A stretch of 64,000 nt of DNA from Neospora caninum Liverpool (GCF_000208865.1 NC_018398.1:930001-994000), one strand, 5' to 3'. Shown: positions 37,026 to 50,352, numbered from the stretch's first letter. Program-made: numbers and translations. The notes: generated from the letters alone by a model not told the origin.

Positions 37026-37478
37026 TCAACCGAGTTGGAGGCTGGCACTCTCATTGCATACGATAATGCAGATTAAGCTCAGAAGGGTGGTCAGAAGTGT
37101 GAAAGAAGCGACGATGACGCCAACGCCACCCGCATATCCGATATTCCCGAATAGGGCCATAATGAAGTTCCATGCGAAGAAATGAGCAAAATTCACTGTT
37201 ATGAAATCGAAGTGGAACATTCGTAGATGGCAAAGGACGGAAACTGCACCCATGACGAAGGGAGTCCAGATATCTACGAATACATTCGGAACGAAAGAAA
37301 ACAATGCCATTCGCCAGGAGGCTTTATTGACGTCTGCAAGGAAATCTGAGTTTGAGACTGTAATAGATGGCCGTGCTGATGATAGCTGGAAGCACCACAA
37401 TAGAACGGTTAGGATACCGCACACGAAACCAAGCCATCGTGTGACAAGGGCTAGAACGTTACCGCCGGGTGCTGCCAT
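37026..37478 (-). CDS. Small multi-span membrane protein, intronless
   Basis: A 150-residue frame starts at 37478 in a good context (GAACAATGG). Hydrophobic spans are near residues 13-33 (WLGFVCGILTVLLWCFQ), 55-85, 96-115 and 120-142, giving about four membrane passes with short loops and no signal peptide. The second half has the pattern NIGYAGGVGVIVASF before the last span. Small four-span Golgi/COPI-associated proteins of the TVP15 type have this size and layout, but no diagnostic motif is present. The reading depends on one clean frame with clear hydrophobic periodicity. The gene converges with the POC5-like gene and diverges from the coiled-coil gene at 38833. Confidence 0.72.
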   Translation of the reverse strand: MAAPGGNVLALVTRWLGFVCGILTVLLWCFQLSSARPSITVSNSDFLADVNKASWRMALFSFVPNVFVDIWTPFVMGAVSVLCHLRMFHFDFITVNFAHFFAWNFIMALFGNIGYAGGVGVIVASFTLLTTLLSLICIIVCNESASLQLG

Positions 37479-38832
37479 TGTTCTTTCGAATGCGCCGTGG
37501 CTACGTTTTGGTCAGGCCACGTTCCTTTCAGAAACGTCTCAATTAATGAAGACGGAAGGACAGGTGCCACATACAACTGTTAAGCAATTGGATCGCTGGA
37601 CTACTAGAGGAGTTCCATACGATGAAGTAGATAAAATTTGCGAGAAGAAAAGAGCCATCAGTCCGTGAAGTTGTCGCTGAAATCAAGGAATCTGAGGCCG
37701 ACAGTGAAACAGATCTAGACCGTAACAGGGAGGGGCCGAGAAGGGGGAGGTGAGCAGGCGCAAGGCACCCGGTTTCTCAGAACGCTGCTGTCTTTCTATG
37801 TCGAAATATGGGGGCGTAATGTGGGGCCACAACGGCAAACTGAAGATCTGTTCCTCGTAAGTTGCTGCATGAGGTAGCTGCTTCTAAAGGAAAGGCGACG
37901 TCAATATCGGAAGTTCTTTTGAGGCACAAAGTCCCTTAATGAAAAGAAAACAGACAGCGCTGTCGGGTTAATGACGCGCCTCGACCACGAAGCAAAAAGA
38001 GGAAGAGGAACTGACGCCGTTGGTTTGAAATTTGCTCATTTAGTGCACCGTCCGCTTTTACGCTCACCAGCTCCGAAAGGATCGTCGGCTGAATAACTGC
38101 TTTGTCAGCACGCAGAAAGCAATACGTTTGTGGGTTGTAGCAAGCGCAATAGACTCGTTAAGCATCATATGTTCACGTAATTACCATACCTGGGCTTTCC
38201 GGTGAAACAGATCTCAAGGACGCATTGTCAACCTAGTGACGCACAAGCATCCCTTAAAAAGCAAACGCCAAGCAAATTTTTGAAGACAGGCTCTTTCACT
38301 TACACCCTGTAAGAGAAACAGAGATAACGGATAACAGCATAACTTAACCGAGAGCCATCTTCAGAGAATGGCGCTCGTCTTCAGGAAGCAGGGCGGCTTT
38401 TCTCGTGAGACATCTCTCACGGAAAAACTACGGCTACCATGTGATTCGATATTCTCCGTTAGCTGATGAATAATGGAATGTTCCCCTGTATTCAATTGTG
38501 GCTGTGCAAAAGTATATTCGCAGTTTTGGAGCGGTGGAAGGGACGGGGTCAGCGTGTTAACTCGAAATACTGTTTTTCCTGTAATTCTGAGCTGCTTTTC
38601 TTCTCCGCAAGGAGATCGCAATTGCTTCTCTTTTTCCCGGTCCTGTTCATGGCCGACCTAGGCCAAGCTGTCCGAATCCACCCACAGGCATGTTGGGCAG
38701 ACCTTCAACGAAACTGTACGGGAGGTTCACTTCACGTCTATGACCAGAGCAGAACACTGTTCTCCTCAAGTTTGCAGGCCCACATCGGAGAAAGGTCTTG
38801 ATTTGTTTTGGTCTAAACGCGGCGAGTGAAAG
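37479..38832. other. Divergent promoter spacer
   Basis: This 1.35 kb stretch lies between the starts of the small membrane protein (minus) and the coiled-coil protein (plus). A short upstream frame (38649-38801) precedes the plus-strand start. No gene is supported. Confidence 0.55.
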
Positions 38833-41800
38833 ATGTCTGGTTCACCTCGGAGAAACAGGCTCTCCGGCGCCGACCCTGGGGTTTTCTCCAAGCAGGGGAC
38901 AGTATCCGACGTTGTGAGGACGAATGACGGGGGGAAGTTCGCCCCAGGCATATCCCCTTTGAGATCTTTTCGGGCACTTGACAGAGGCTCAAGGATGCTG
39001 CAAGTTCATGCGCCAGTTCTGGCATCTGCCCGTTACGAGAAAGATGGAAGAGTGAGTTTTCATAATCCCAACGCAAGCCGACCCTCCCTGTATCTTTGGG
39101 GAGTACGCTGGCTCGCGCAACAGATCGAAAGAAAGACTGTAGAATTTAGATATCACCAACACCCTTCGGGGCAGGAATCGGCCAGCTACTAAAACAGAGG
39201 AATATGGCTACGTGAGCTATTCCTTGAATTACACACACAAGAATATGTAGCAGAACGTCGTCTTAGTGTACGTGCGTGCTGAAAATGCTGCGAGGAAGAT
39301 GTCCTGCAGCAGTTGAGCCTGAAGTCTGTATCGAGAGATGCCCTGGATTGACCACGCCGGGACGTTTGTGTTTCCCTCCAGCTCCCGCCACTCAGCTTCC
39401 GGTCACCCCCGCCGAGACTTGAGTACCGGAGAGGCGATTCGGACAGTGGATCTGAAACACTCAGCTTGCCGCCTCTGAACTCCCCAACTTCTTCCTCTGC
39501 GTCGCGCAGACCCCCTCCAACAGGTGTACTTACAGCACACCGAGGGTCCTGTGAGACAGCAGAACGTCTGCGCCGACTGGGAATCGATCCAGACACAGCT
39601 CGTCGGCTTCAGACATTCTCAGTAAGGGTTTTTCCCCCAGAGTTGAGAATTGGTCAGCCCTCGAAAGCAGCCAGACTTGAACAACAGCGCCGTGCGTAGT
39701 GACAACGTAGTGATAACCTTTTTGGCTTTCGCATATTTTTGGTGTTGTATCACTCAGCCTGAGCAGGTCGAAGCAGACCCCGGCGGGGGCCATGTCCACG
39801 GGGTCCTATGGCCAGAAGGGACATCGGAAGGCGGTCCGAAGAAAGAGTCGACGTTGCAAGAGCTCCAAGACGAGATCGAACGATGCAGGATAGCGAACGA
39901 GGAGATGAAGCGAGCTGTGAATGACGAGCGGGAAAGGTACGTCACCACGATTCGGGACCTCAAGCTCCTGTGCCTCGTTCAGGACGATGCTGAGGTTGCA
40001 CGGGCGCAGTCCCGCCTCCGTCAGTACCACGGTCTGCGCCACTCGCTGGCAGAGAACTCGCTTCCCGGGTCGGCATCGACCGAATCAGATCGATTCGTCC
40101 TCGACCAAATCGCCACATTGAACGCTGAGCTTGACCTGGCACTTGCAGAGAAGCAAGCGCAGAAACAAAAGCGGTCCTTGAATGGTCTTCGCGGCCAGCC
40201 GTCCTTGGAGGATGACCGCTGTCGGGCAGCATCGCTCCAGAGAGCTGGCGGACAAGGTGTTTTTCCGGAAAGGCGGTGTTGTGCTGGGCTGCGTCAAGAG
40301 CTGCTTCTTTCCGTCACTGCACTGCAACAGGAGAACCAGCGACTCTATGAGGAGAACGTCCAAATACGCCGCACGCTCGCCGCTCACGGGAAGGCTAGTG
40401 GTAAGAGGCTGCGCCGACTGTATGTCGTGCCTGACTCCCGGCACTTTTGCTGTTCGCTTTGCCTTCGCCTCTCCGTTTTTACACCTGCCATTCTGCTTCC
40501 ATCTCCCCGGTCTCTCCGTCGAAGTCCATCGCCAAAGGATGCTGAAAGGCCCCCACGAGAGGTGTAGTAAAAACCCGTGCTGTGCCCGTGGGCTGCTTGA
40601 TGCTTTCCCAGGCACTGGCCAAAACCCAGCAGGGGCTCGTGTCGGAGAACCGTCGCCAGCTGTTCGGCCTCCGTTGGTTCCTAGGGCCCCAGAAAGAGTG
40701 CCATCTGTTCCCAAATTGTCAGACGGATATCCACTGAAATCCCGTAGACCTCCTCGAGGCCGCGCATGCATGAGCAAGTGGAGCAAACTGTTGAGAGGCA
40801 GAGATGGTGGCGACTGGATGCTCAGTGAGACGAAAGTTCGACGGTTTCTCGAGCACGAAACCTCTGCCCGTTCTTCGTCATTCAGTCAAGCAGACCTCGC
40901 GAAAAGTATCTTGGCCGTCTACCGGAATACAGAGGAGAAGCTGAAATACTATCGGAGTCGAAACAGGGTTCTTCAAGCAAGGGTATGAGACGGACGATCC
41001 AGAGTTCGCCTGCAAGTCTCCACTGTGTGCATCGTCATCCTTCCGTCCATCTCTCAGCAAACCTATCTGCCTGTCCGATCAGATTCCGATCTACATGCGT
41101 AGAGCTGTACCAATCGAGAATGCTGCCCATGCACGTTCCTTTATTTGAATTGATTTCGACTCTCCGCCGGCTCTCTCCTTGCAGTTATATTCACGGGCAT
41201 ACCTATCGCTAACTATGCTGCGGCTGTATCGCCTCTCTGCATGGTTCCCCCCTGGTTCAACGGGTGCTAGAACCTTTTTCAAGAGGGCGCAGAAAGTCGG
41301 GGGACCACCATTCCGCACCGGTGTCGACTTTTTTCCAATGATTCGAATACGTCCTGCCTGATGCGAAAACGGTGTTCCTGTTGTGTGTGACTGTTGCAGC
41401 TCGCCAAGCAGCGCAGTCGCGGGTCGGACGCTCGCAGAAGGCAAGACGGCAAGGAGGCAGATGTCGGAGATGAGGCGTTCAGCTTGGAATGGAAAGTGGG
41501 GACGCTGGAAGCGGAGATTAGCCGTCTCAAGCATGTGCTAGAGCTGAGCACAGGGACATGTCTCTCTTTGGCAACGATTCACAAGTTTTTTCTTGAGCAG
41601 AAGACGATTCTACAGAAACAGCTGGAGGGAGAACAAGAAGACATCGAGGCACTAGAGGACGAGTGCAGTACAATGAAGGAAATGAGGCTGATGTGTTTCG
41701 CAGAAGAGGATGAGACTGCCGACGCAGCAGCAGAAAACCTGAGCTGTCTCGTGGGGGAGGCGGGAGAGGCTAGCCACCGGACAAGACGCGCTACGGGATT

Positions 41801-43277
41801 ACCCAGCAATGCTGACGCGGTCGAAGAGGCTTTCCTCGCTGCCTATGAGGGAGTCATGAATGCTGTCGAAGCCCTGAAGACTCGGCATGCACAGACAACT
41901 GCAAGACTGGCTCAGATACAGACGGGCCTCATCAGTGTCGAGCAGGATCTGAAACTTCGGGACAAAGAGCAGCGTTCTCAAATCGAGAAGCACATGCAAG
42001 ATCTGAACGACGCAGCTGCGGAGTACGACGGCGTAGGAGCGGGGTGGAACAGCCTCAAGCCGTGTTACGTAAGGCAAACGGTTGGTCCGGGATCGGCCGA
42101 TCGCGAGGCTCAGACTGACAACTCAGGTATTGCTTCACGAAGGCACTTGTATACTGGCGACTTCGCTGTGAGCGATAGCACCTCAGCGCCTGTAACCGTG
42201 TCAATCATCAACGAAGAAGACATTGTGGTCAAACTCATGCTCGATGACATGGAGTTCCCCCCCTGTCTGTACACCGCGATTGCGGCAATAAAGTTTCCAG
42301 AAGGAAGTCGGACAGGAGAAAGCACTTCAGGAGCCGAAAAAGCGGGCCAGGCAGCAAGTCGGTCGAAGGGAGAGGCCACTCATCAGTCTGAGAACGCGCG
42401 CAGAGAGACGCGGCGAAATGTGATGAAACGGAGACGCCTGGCTGACGAAACAGACGGGAAACTCATTGCGAACATGCTCGAAGTCGAATACGCGCGTGGA
42501 ACGCCCTGCCTCATCCTGAAGGACCAACAGGAGCCTGCTGCGACGTCGCAAGACTCTCGGCCCCTGACGTCCTACGTGGAAGATTGCTTATACAACGACA
42601 AGCTTTCCTTTTGCCATGCCCTTCTCGTCTACGGCACTCCACTCCTCCTGCTCATGATCCAGTGTGCAAAACGCCGGTATGGAATGCTGTTCTTCCACCT
42701 GTGCATGTACAACAGTTTGTCTGGGTGGGTCAAATATGTCTCTCTGCCGTCCAAAGAAATCTGTCGTCGCTTTGGACACTCAGGAGACAGACAGCTGTTG
42801 GAGGCCTTGGGAGGCCTAAAGCGGGGTGGAAAAGTTTCTGAGGCCGCGACGGTTAACCAGATTATCCGACTCTTCAAAGGGTGCTTTGCGTCTGACGCCA
42901 AGACCGCCGCCACAAGCCCATCTGCCTCTCCCACGTCCAGGCCGTTCGAACCGGAAGTGATTCTTCTCTGCGGCTCTCTGACGCTTGGAGAAAAGTCGGA
43001 AATCCTCAAAGAGCAACAAATTCATGCGGCCAAGCTAAGGCAGACTAACCGAAAATCAAAGCACCTTGAGGCGCAGCGCTCCCCACTCACTCTGGACGCC
43101 AGCCGCTCGGGGGCGTCGATGCAAGACGCCTCTGCAGCCCGATCAGCGAGTGTGATAGGTCTCAGCAATTCCCTTTCGGGAGAGGAAAAACCCGACGAAG
43201 CTTCTGTCTTCCTGCAGCTCAAAATATGCATCGACTGGGACTGCTACCTAGACGTCTCATGCGAGTTCGAACAGTGA
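38833..43277 (+). CDS. Unknown coiled-coil protein, five exons, about 1116 residues
   Basis: Exons are 38833-39051, 39382-39621, 39758-40400, 40612-40982 and 41400-43277; every junction is canonical and in phase. The start lies in GAAAGATGTC. Residues 1-150 are polar with Pro/Ser stretches. Coiled-coil segments occur near 184-212 (LQELQDEIERCRIANEEMK), 270-290, 335-363 (VTALQQENQRLYEEN), 518-540 and 555-585. Between the coils and the C-terminus are a strand-rich patch near 765 (VTVSIINEEDIVVKLML) and a compact, hydrophobic C-terminal domain of about 150 residues (near 870-1020: YVEDCLYNDKLSFCHALL, then RRYGMLFFHLCMYNSLSGW). The last 100 residues are polar. I do not recognise the family. The architecture suggests a structural or scaffold protein. 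Confidence 0.82.
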
Positions 43278-43363
43278 CCGCCTTGCGTATCGGGAATAAG
43301 AACGCTAATCGAGAGACGGAAAGCTCCTCTCATCGTAGAGATGTTGCGCGCGCCTAGGCTCTC

Positions 43364-43402
<39 letters not shown>

Positions 43403-44439
43403 AGTTATGAGCGTGTGTAAGGCTGTCCTAATGTATTGGACAGGCACTTACGCATCCGTATACACACCTATATATATACATATCTATACATACACTACAA
43501 AAATGCATGGGCACGTTCGTGAAAAAAACATGTGAGGGTGTCTGGCTGATCGTCTATCAGACGCGATACCGCTTGCGCCAAAAAGTCAGAGATGGTCCTG
43601 CAGTGCAACCCGCAATCTTTCAAAGGGACCCAAGTCCTGCCCCGCACAGGTTCCGCGGCTTTGAGTCCTGTTTCCCAACTTTTTGAACGACTCTCATACG
43701 GGAATCGCAATGGAAACGCCGCACACCACGATAGAGACGCACGCGTCTTTAAACATCGAGCAAGAGCGTCAGCCACACCCGAACCACTTCAGAGCGCATA
43801 TTGACAACCTGGTGCACGCCTGTCGGTAGAAATTCCCAAAGTTCTTCCCGGAATATGCCCGTCAGAAGAGAAAGCAGAAATGACACATGGCACAGGCATT
43901 ATCCTGCACTGCTCGCGCCCCCAGACGCAGTTGACGGCGAGAAGAAAATGCTACGCCGCCGGCAGGGTAAACTCAGCACTACTCTGCCGAAACTGTTTTG
44001 GTTCACGCTTTTTTCGAGAACTATATATGTACACATCCACGCAAAGATATTTGTCGGTCTATGCCCCGGTCTGAGTAAAGCGCACGGCGTCCGTCGGTGC
44101 AGAACGCAGTGAAAAACGACTGGCTAGTTGGTGGTGTGTGTTAGATGAATCTAGAAGCAACGTCGCAGTTATCTCGCTTTCTGCCCCAGGCGGTTCGACG
44201 TTGCACACAACCCTAGCAAGCTTCAACAATATCAAGATGGAGATACAGGCTAGAGACAGATAGGGCGGGTCACACACTGTTAATTGTGACTCTCAAAAAT
44301 TCGCACCTGCCTCCAGGGGAGATTCCAAGAACCCACACCGCAACATGCTAACATTTCCGGTTCGAGGCACTAGACACGAATACTCGTCCCTTGCTACGAT
44401 AAGACATCCATTTCAGCCGCCAGATAAAGGACTCTTTTC
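43278..44439. other. Convergent 3' spacer
   Basis: The spacer lies between the coiled-coil gene stop and the SF-assemblin stop. It contains an (AT)16 repeat near 43367 and no supportable frame. Confidence 0.6.
43367..43398. repeat. (AT)16 microsatellite
   Basis: Lies about 90 bases after the stop of the coiled-coil gene, probably in its 3' UTR. Confidence 0.95.
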
Positions 44440-47419
44440 TCAGGCAGTCGTAACCAGCCGCAGTGCATCTTGCAGCGCCGTCGTGTAATGATTGACAGCT
44501 TGGACGATGTCGTCGTCTGCTCCTTCTCGAGCCTGCGTGACACATACGGAGGCAGGTACTCCACATATCTGCGCGACGCACATGATACTCTCCGTTTCCT
44601 AAAGAAAAAACATCATCTGCTAACTCACGAAAGAACACCCCCCCACCCCCCTCGCCGGACGGGGCGAACCATGCTCAGCGAGTGGCGGTCTGGTGCTCCA
44701 GCATTTGTCCGGTAGGCTCTAGCTAAGAATCGATTCCCATCTCCCAGTGCTTTCCTCCTTTTCTTCTGACTCGGCTCTCTAATGTTTGTCTGCGAGAAAA
44801 GATTTAACAAGCTCGGTTTTGCTGGCATGCACTCGACCCCACCCACCAGATCAGCTCTGGTGGAGCTGGACAAACTCGTGCAGGAGGTACAAGCTGCATT
44901 TAACACTCGAACGAAAGACATCGTGAACTGGATTGTGGGTGTATTCACCTGTCTCCCCCCGTCTTGTGCTCTTCCCTTCCCCTTTTGGTTGTGCACAAAC
45001 TCAAAGTGTCGGCGCCTAAACAGGTATCTCAGCGTTCAACGCGTACCTGGGACTCGAGAACGAGGCCATTTTTGAGAGCTGCGATTTCCTCCAGGACAAA
45101 GGTCTGGAATTTCTCTTCGTTTCGCTCGCGAATTCTCTTCGCCTCTTCCATCTCCTCGTGCGCCTGCTCGTATTTCTGCTGGCGAGTGTTCTGAACACAG
45201 AAACAGGGCAACCGCAGCGTAGGATCAAACATAGCAAGCCTTGAACCGCCACAAAAAAAAAGATGGGCAAATGACAACCGACAGGGCATCAATTCTTCAC
45301 TTTGATATGCAATGAGTCCCTCAAGAAAGGGGAAACAAAGCAGGCACAACAAATCAACAGGCCCTCACCCCGAGGACGCGGAAATTAGATAAACATTTCG
45401 AAATCAACTGAACAGTTACGCGCCACTCCGAAGGTCCAGAAAAAAACGACCCAAGCGTTCACTCCCTTTCCCATCCCGCTGTTCTGCCGCGCTCACTTTC
45501 TCCGCTTCGAACTTGCCCTCTGTTCGATACTCGAGCTCTCCTAGTCTCTTGGCGAGCTGGACTTCGCGTTCTTGTCTCATCTGGCTCTCTGACTCCAGTG
45601 CTGCCTGCGAAATCAAAGAGAAACCCGCGGAAGAGCGTCGTGTTTACGGCGGTCTTCCAAAAAGGTCAGGTGCCTTGAACCCCAGGGAAGGTTCTCCAAA
45701 CACACTGCGGCAGCGCGTTCGCCGGCAGCTTCAACATTTTCGCGCCAAAACCCGGTTGCGCAACGCACATCGCGTCCTGTTCTGGAACTGAGATGCCGAA
45801 TCTTCGTTTGTTCCGACAGGATGACCATTCCCATCCGCGGTCCAGACTGGACTCGATGGCCTCCATGCGCTCTTAACATGAAGCTGCCGCGTTCCAGAAC
45901 AACGACCGAAAACGGTTTTCTGAGCACATGTCCAACTCCATTCGGTGTAAATAGATACTGGATATGGACACGTGAGGTCGCGTGCCTACAACTCTATACA
46001 TCTCCAATCTTGGATTATGATCTGAGATTTCCCTTCGTTGCGCGAAAAAAACAGGGAAAACCAGTTTCCACACGTGAATCACTGCTACAGGCCTCCTCTT
46101 GAGGGAACAGGAAAGCGAAATGGTGTGGCGTCTGGGCTGTATACATTGACTAAAACGCCGAGATGTGTATCCAGGTCTCTGGGTGACTCGTCCTTTGCAC
46201 CGCTCTTGTCGATTCTTCTGACCTCATACATCTTTTCCTCTCGAGCGCGAAAAGGAAATTCGTGCCGTGTATCCGGGTGCCTAACGTACCTTGATGGTCG
46301 ACATGTCTTTGGAGATCATAGCGTTCTTCTCTTCCCACTCCTTCGCCTGTTTATCCTTCTCGATTGCAGATTCGCGCTCCACGACGGTCAGTCTGTCGTT
46401 CAATGCATCCAGGGCGCTCTGTAGCTGGTCAAACTTCTCCACGAAGATAGACGACAGCTTGTCTTGGACGCCAAGAAGCTGGCTTTCAAACATCTAAAAC
46501 AGACGAGACCGAGAAATGGACACAACTCTAAAGTAATGTGAGATTCAATTGTAGACAAGCAGCAGAACAGACGACGCCTGTAGGTTGCCTCAAGGAGCGC
46601 TCTGCCCGAGAAGGGATGAATGAAGCAAAATACTGGTTACGCACTCTGCACGCGACGTCTGGTATACATGTACGCGCATGTTCCTGTATATGTGCATACA
46701 GTCAGCTACAGATCTCCACGTTTGTATGCATCTCTATATGAAGATAGATATCTGAATACATATGTGAATATGGTTGCCTCTGCCGGCGATATCCGAATAG
46801 GGCCAGAAGACACAGCCATCCATTAGGCAAGAGAGAGAAATTGAAGTGACGAGACCCGAGAAGGAAACTCGCATTAGCACTTGGTGCAGGAGGAAAGGAA
46901 AAGCTGCAGTGTGGTCGAGGAACACACGCGCCATCACAAGGAGGGGAGACACGCACGAGAATGCTGCCAGAGTCTCTCTCCGGCAGTCACCAGCCTGTTT
47001 TGTTTCGAAAGTGGACATGAAGAGAGAAGGAAGACAAGGAGAGACAAGAGGAAGTGGAAGAGCGGCCAGACACAGGCGACAACGAGAAGCCGAGGAAGAG
47101 ATCGAGGCAAAAGCAATAAAGCTTTTCTATGGAGAGACTTATATTTCGTCTTCTGACTCACCGCCTGGAGAGCTTTGTTTGCCTCGACGCGTCGTTTGAT
47201 TTCGGCGTTGAGCGTTTTCTCCAGTTTCGTGATGGCTTCCTTGATTGCGATAACTCGACTTTCTTCACTCTCCCTTCTCTGTTTTGCCTCTGTTTCCATC
47301 TGTTTTTCAAAGCCATGAATCCTTTCGCTGAGCACCGCGAGCTTAGACCGCGTCGATTGGCTGCCGCCGAAGCTGCCATCGCCCATGCCCAACTGGCTTT
47401 GAGTGAACTGGTGATCCAT
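44440..47419 (-). CDS. SF-assemblin, striated-fibre protein
   Basis: Exons are 47419-47162, 46493-46290, 45604-45497, 45190-45047 and 44532-44440. All are phase 0, giving 268 residues, the usual size for SF-assemblins. The first 24 residues are Gly/Ser/Gln-rich (SQLGMGDGSFGGSQS). The rest is one long helical rod with charged heptads (LAVLSERIHGFEKQMETEA, VVERESAIEKDKQAKEWEE, QQKYEQAHEEMEEAKRIRE). It ends in the family-typical DDDIVQAVNHYTTALQDALR. SF-assemblins build striated fibres; in Toxoplasma two of them form the fibre tying the centrosome to the daughter apical complex and are needed for budding. Which paralogue this is cannot be told here. An upstream in-frame acceptor at 44598 would add 22 residues before the last exon. 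Confidence 0.92.
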
Positions 47420-50352
47420 GGTGCTCTCGAGAACGGGAAACGCGCCTCTTTGAGAAGTCGGCCAACCAGAAGAAGACGCCGAGGCAAAGAACGTTGGTAT
47501 ATATTTGTAAATGTGCGTTCATACACACTCCCGCTGTACCCAGTTTAACGATAAAGACAGTTGAAGACGTGTACATGAGCATGTAGACAGCGTCCCTCAA
47601 GGAAAAAAAGTGGTGGGACGCAGAAGGAACGTGGAAACAAGGTCAAAAATGTGGCCGATTTCCTCCGAGGAAAGCCAGGCGTGGTGTCTCGCAATGTAAT
47701 TCCTTAAGCTTGAAACCACAAAATAAATCCCTACTTTGCATCTAGCTCCTTGCAGTAAAAACGATTGTGCGATATCTCGGTAAATATGTGTACATCCAAA
47801 AGAAGACAAGACTCGGACCTGCTACTGAGGACTCTCCTAGCCTTCCCGGACTGGCTATTCCTCCACGTGGTTCGGAACCAGAGCTGGCTGGACTTTTCGA
47901 ATGAGCCGAGAAGACACCGGAAGAATTGTCACCAGGGAAGTTGAGGCAAATGTCGAAAATCCCCCCCGTAATTTCTTTTGTTTAACTGCCGTAGAGTCTT
48001 TGTGTTGCCACCGTGGTGAGACCCGTGGCCCTAGTAAAGCGCAAGGTTTTCACCCTTGCCTCTCGTGGGCAACCGTCCGCTCTTGTGGAAGAAAACGGCC
48101 ACGAAGGGGATAAGCTTCAAAATGAATCGAGACGCCAATGAATTAAATCTCGTTTGCACTGTACAATGCCTCCCAGTTTCACGGTAGTCCCTTTGGAGGC
48201 GCGGAGAAAATCCACTGTACGCCAAGATGTGTCTTGCAGTCTTTAGACGTTACTACGCCGAATTTGGTCGAAATGAAACGGAGGGAAAAGATGAGCAGAA
48301 GCGGTCCAAGACTAAAAAAAGAGAGCAGAGAAGGACAGTCACGGAACAGGTACGCTTTCGACAAGGTCACAAGACCGAAAACAAGACAGGCGGCGTGAGC
48401 GGACGATCCGGAGTAGCGCCAGTGGGTTGGCTACCTTGAAAATGCAATATCTTCGTTAACGGTAGTATGCGATAAAAAGACGAAAAAAGCAATAGAAGCA
48501 AATCGGTTGTATGGTTTCAGCCGGTCCGGAACAGCGCAGGAGAGTCGGCCGCTGTCTTGATGAGACGCGGCACGGAGAGAAAGCCACTCTCCGACTCTGG
48601 AGACATTCAGCTGAACTGACTCTAGACGAATACCTGAAGACACTTGGCCGTCTAGAAAAACTTCTCGTTTTGCTGAGGAAACGGATGCGAAGCTTTGTTT
48701 GAGGAAAGGAAAGCCTAGCAAGCGCACGCGCCGCTATTTTCACCGTTTCGGGCCTTCTCCGTCTGTCATGGCAAACCATCCCCTCAGGGCGGGATTTCGC
48801 TTTTTCTCCTAGTCCGCTGGTTTTTCGCGCTGCATGCCGTCTGCAGAGGAGAAAAGCTCCCAGCGGCCACGGCAGCGCAAGACAGAGAGGCGGGCACGGG
48901 TTTCCATTGAGGGGGCGGGGCACAAAAATCGCGCGAAACTTGCCGAAATATCCACGCACTCCTCCTTTCTCCACGAGGACCGGGAACGTAGAACTAGACA
49001 CATGACACATAGACTCAGAAGGCTCTCGCTTTCGAGCCGACTGCTTGGAGACAAGAAAAATCGTTTCCGCCCGCTTCACCGTGTTTGTGCTGGCGATCGG
49101 CGCAGCCGGTAAGCAAGCGATTCATTCGTTACTGTCGTCAGCGGTCAATGAATGAAAAAGGCCGCACGGCATGTGGTCCTTACCGCTTCGTACCTCTGCA
49201 AGCTTCTTCTTACGGCCTTTCCCTTCCTCGGTCTTCTTTGCTAGAGGGAAATTCAGCCCTATTATCTGTTCACAGCTAGAGGAAAATGGGTTTTGCTATC
49301 TACTCTCTGCCTGAAAGGTGTGCTGTGTCGAGGTCTTCCAGCTCGATCCGTCTGGACGGGCTGGATTGGGCAGAACAGAAGAAAAGAAAAGAGCAAAGGG
49401 AACGGTGAAAATGATCTTCCCTGTGCGTCTGTTTCTTTTCTCCTGGCTGAGATACACATTCCCATCCCGATCGGACTAGACAAAGTCTTCACGGTTAAAT
49501 GCAGCGTTTCTCGATACTGCTACCCCATCTTTGTCCTGGTCTGGTTCTTCCTGCAGTACGGTCTTTTTGCACGACGGTTCCTAACGTCGTCCCTTTCTCC
49601 TCATTTTCTTCACTTTCTCTCCCGTTCAAAAACCTCTCCGAAACACCGGCTTTCCTCCCCTCTGTTCTTGGCATTTCTTTCTCGTCCCGTAGAAAACGAG
49701 GGAAGAAATCGGGCGATCCATTCAGAAGACTGCCCGAATCTTACACGCCCATTTCTCTTTCGGAAGGGGAATCAACGTTCTGAAGGCACCAGATTTGGTC
49801 TCGGTTTTTCTTTCTTCGGCTCGTCCGTCTGCGAATTCGCGGTCCGGCGGTTTCCGGGTGGTCTGTTCTTTTGCGGGTCGGCTGGTTTTTCACTGTTTCG
49901 TACAGAATATAACATTCGTAGCCCTTGTATGCAAAGGCTGCCTCTTCAATTTCACAGTTTCCTGCGTTCTATCAGTGCACTCTCCCTGGAGTCCCTCTAT
50001 TTTCGTCCCCGAAACATTCCTCTTTTTGAGGGAATCGTTTGACGTGAAAAATCCACTTCCCCGTCACAGTTGTACGGGGAAGCTGCCTCAGCATACCAGA
50101 CGGGATACGATGTGGGCGCCTCAGACGGCTTCTCTGTTTCTGACTTTGTAAGAAAAAAGAAAGGAGCTGGTTTTTTCGCGTGGTTACCGTCACGCAGCCT
50201 CTTCTCTCAGTTGTTGTGCACATTCCAACAGCGGGTCCTTGCCGGGCCGTGCGTCTCCATGATACGCAATCGACCACGAGGTGGACACGCTGCTTGCATG
50301 CAGGAGGTTGGAAAGTGACGCCAAGTCACGGACTTTGTTGCACCCTCTCGAA
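47420..50352. other. 2.9 kb divergent promoter spacer
   Basis: The spacer lies between the SF-assemblin start (minus) and the TBC protein start (plus). The right half (about 49200-50150) is a long T/C-rich tract on the plus strand, typical of 5' UTR or promoter DNA in this genome type. A 250-codon open frame there is low-complexity and not convincing. Confidence 0.5.
50295..50302. promoter_or_regulatory. TGCATGCA motif just upstream of the TBC gene
   Basis: A YGCATGCR match lies about 50 bases before the start codon at 50353. Confidence 0.3.

Noticed and set aside
49293..50042. Plus-strand open frame of 249 codons
   Set aside because: It is built from a T/C-rich tract giving runs of Phe, Leu and Ser. 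It looks like 5' UTR or promoter DNA before the TBC gene.
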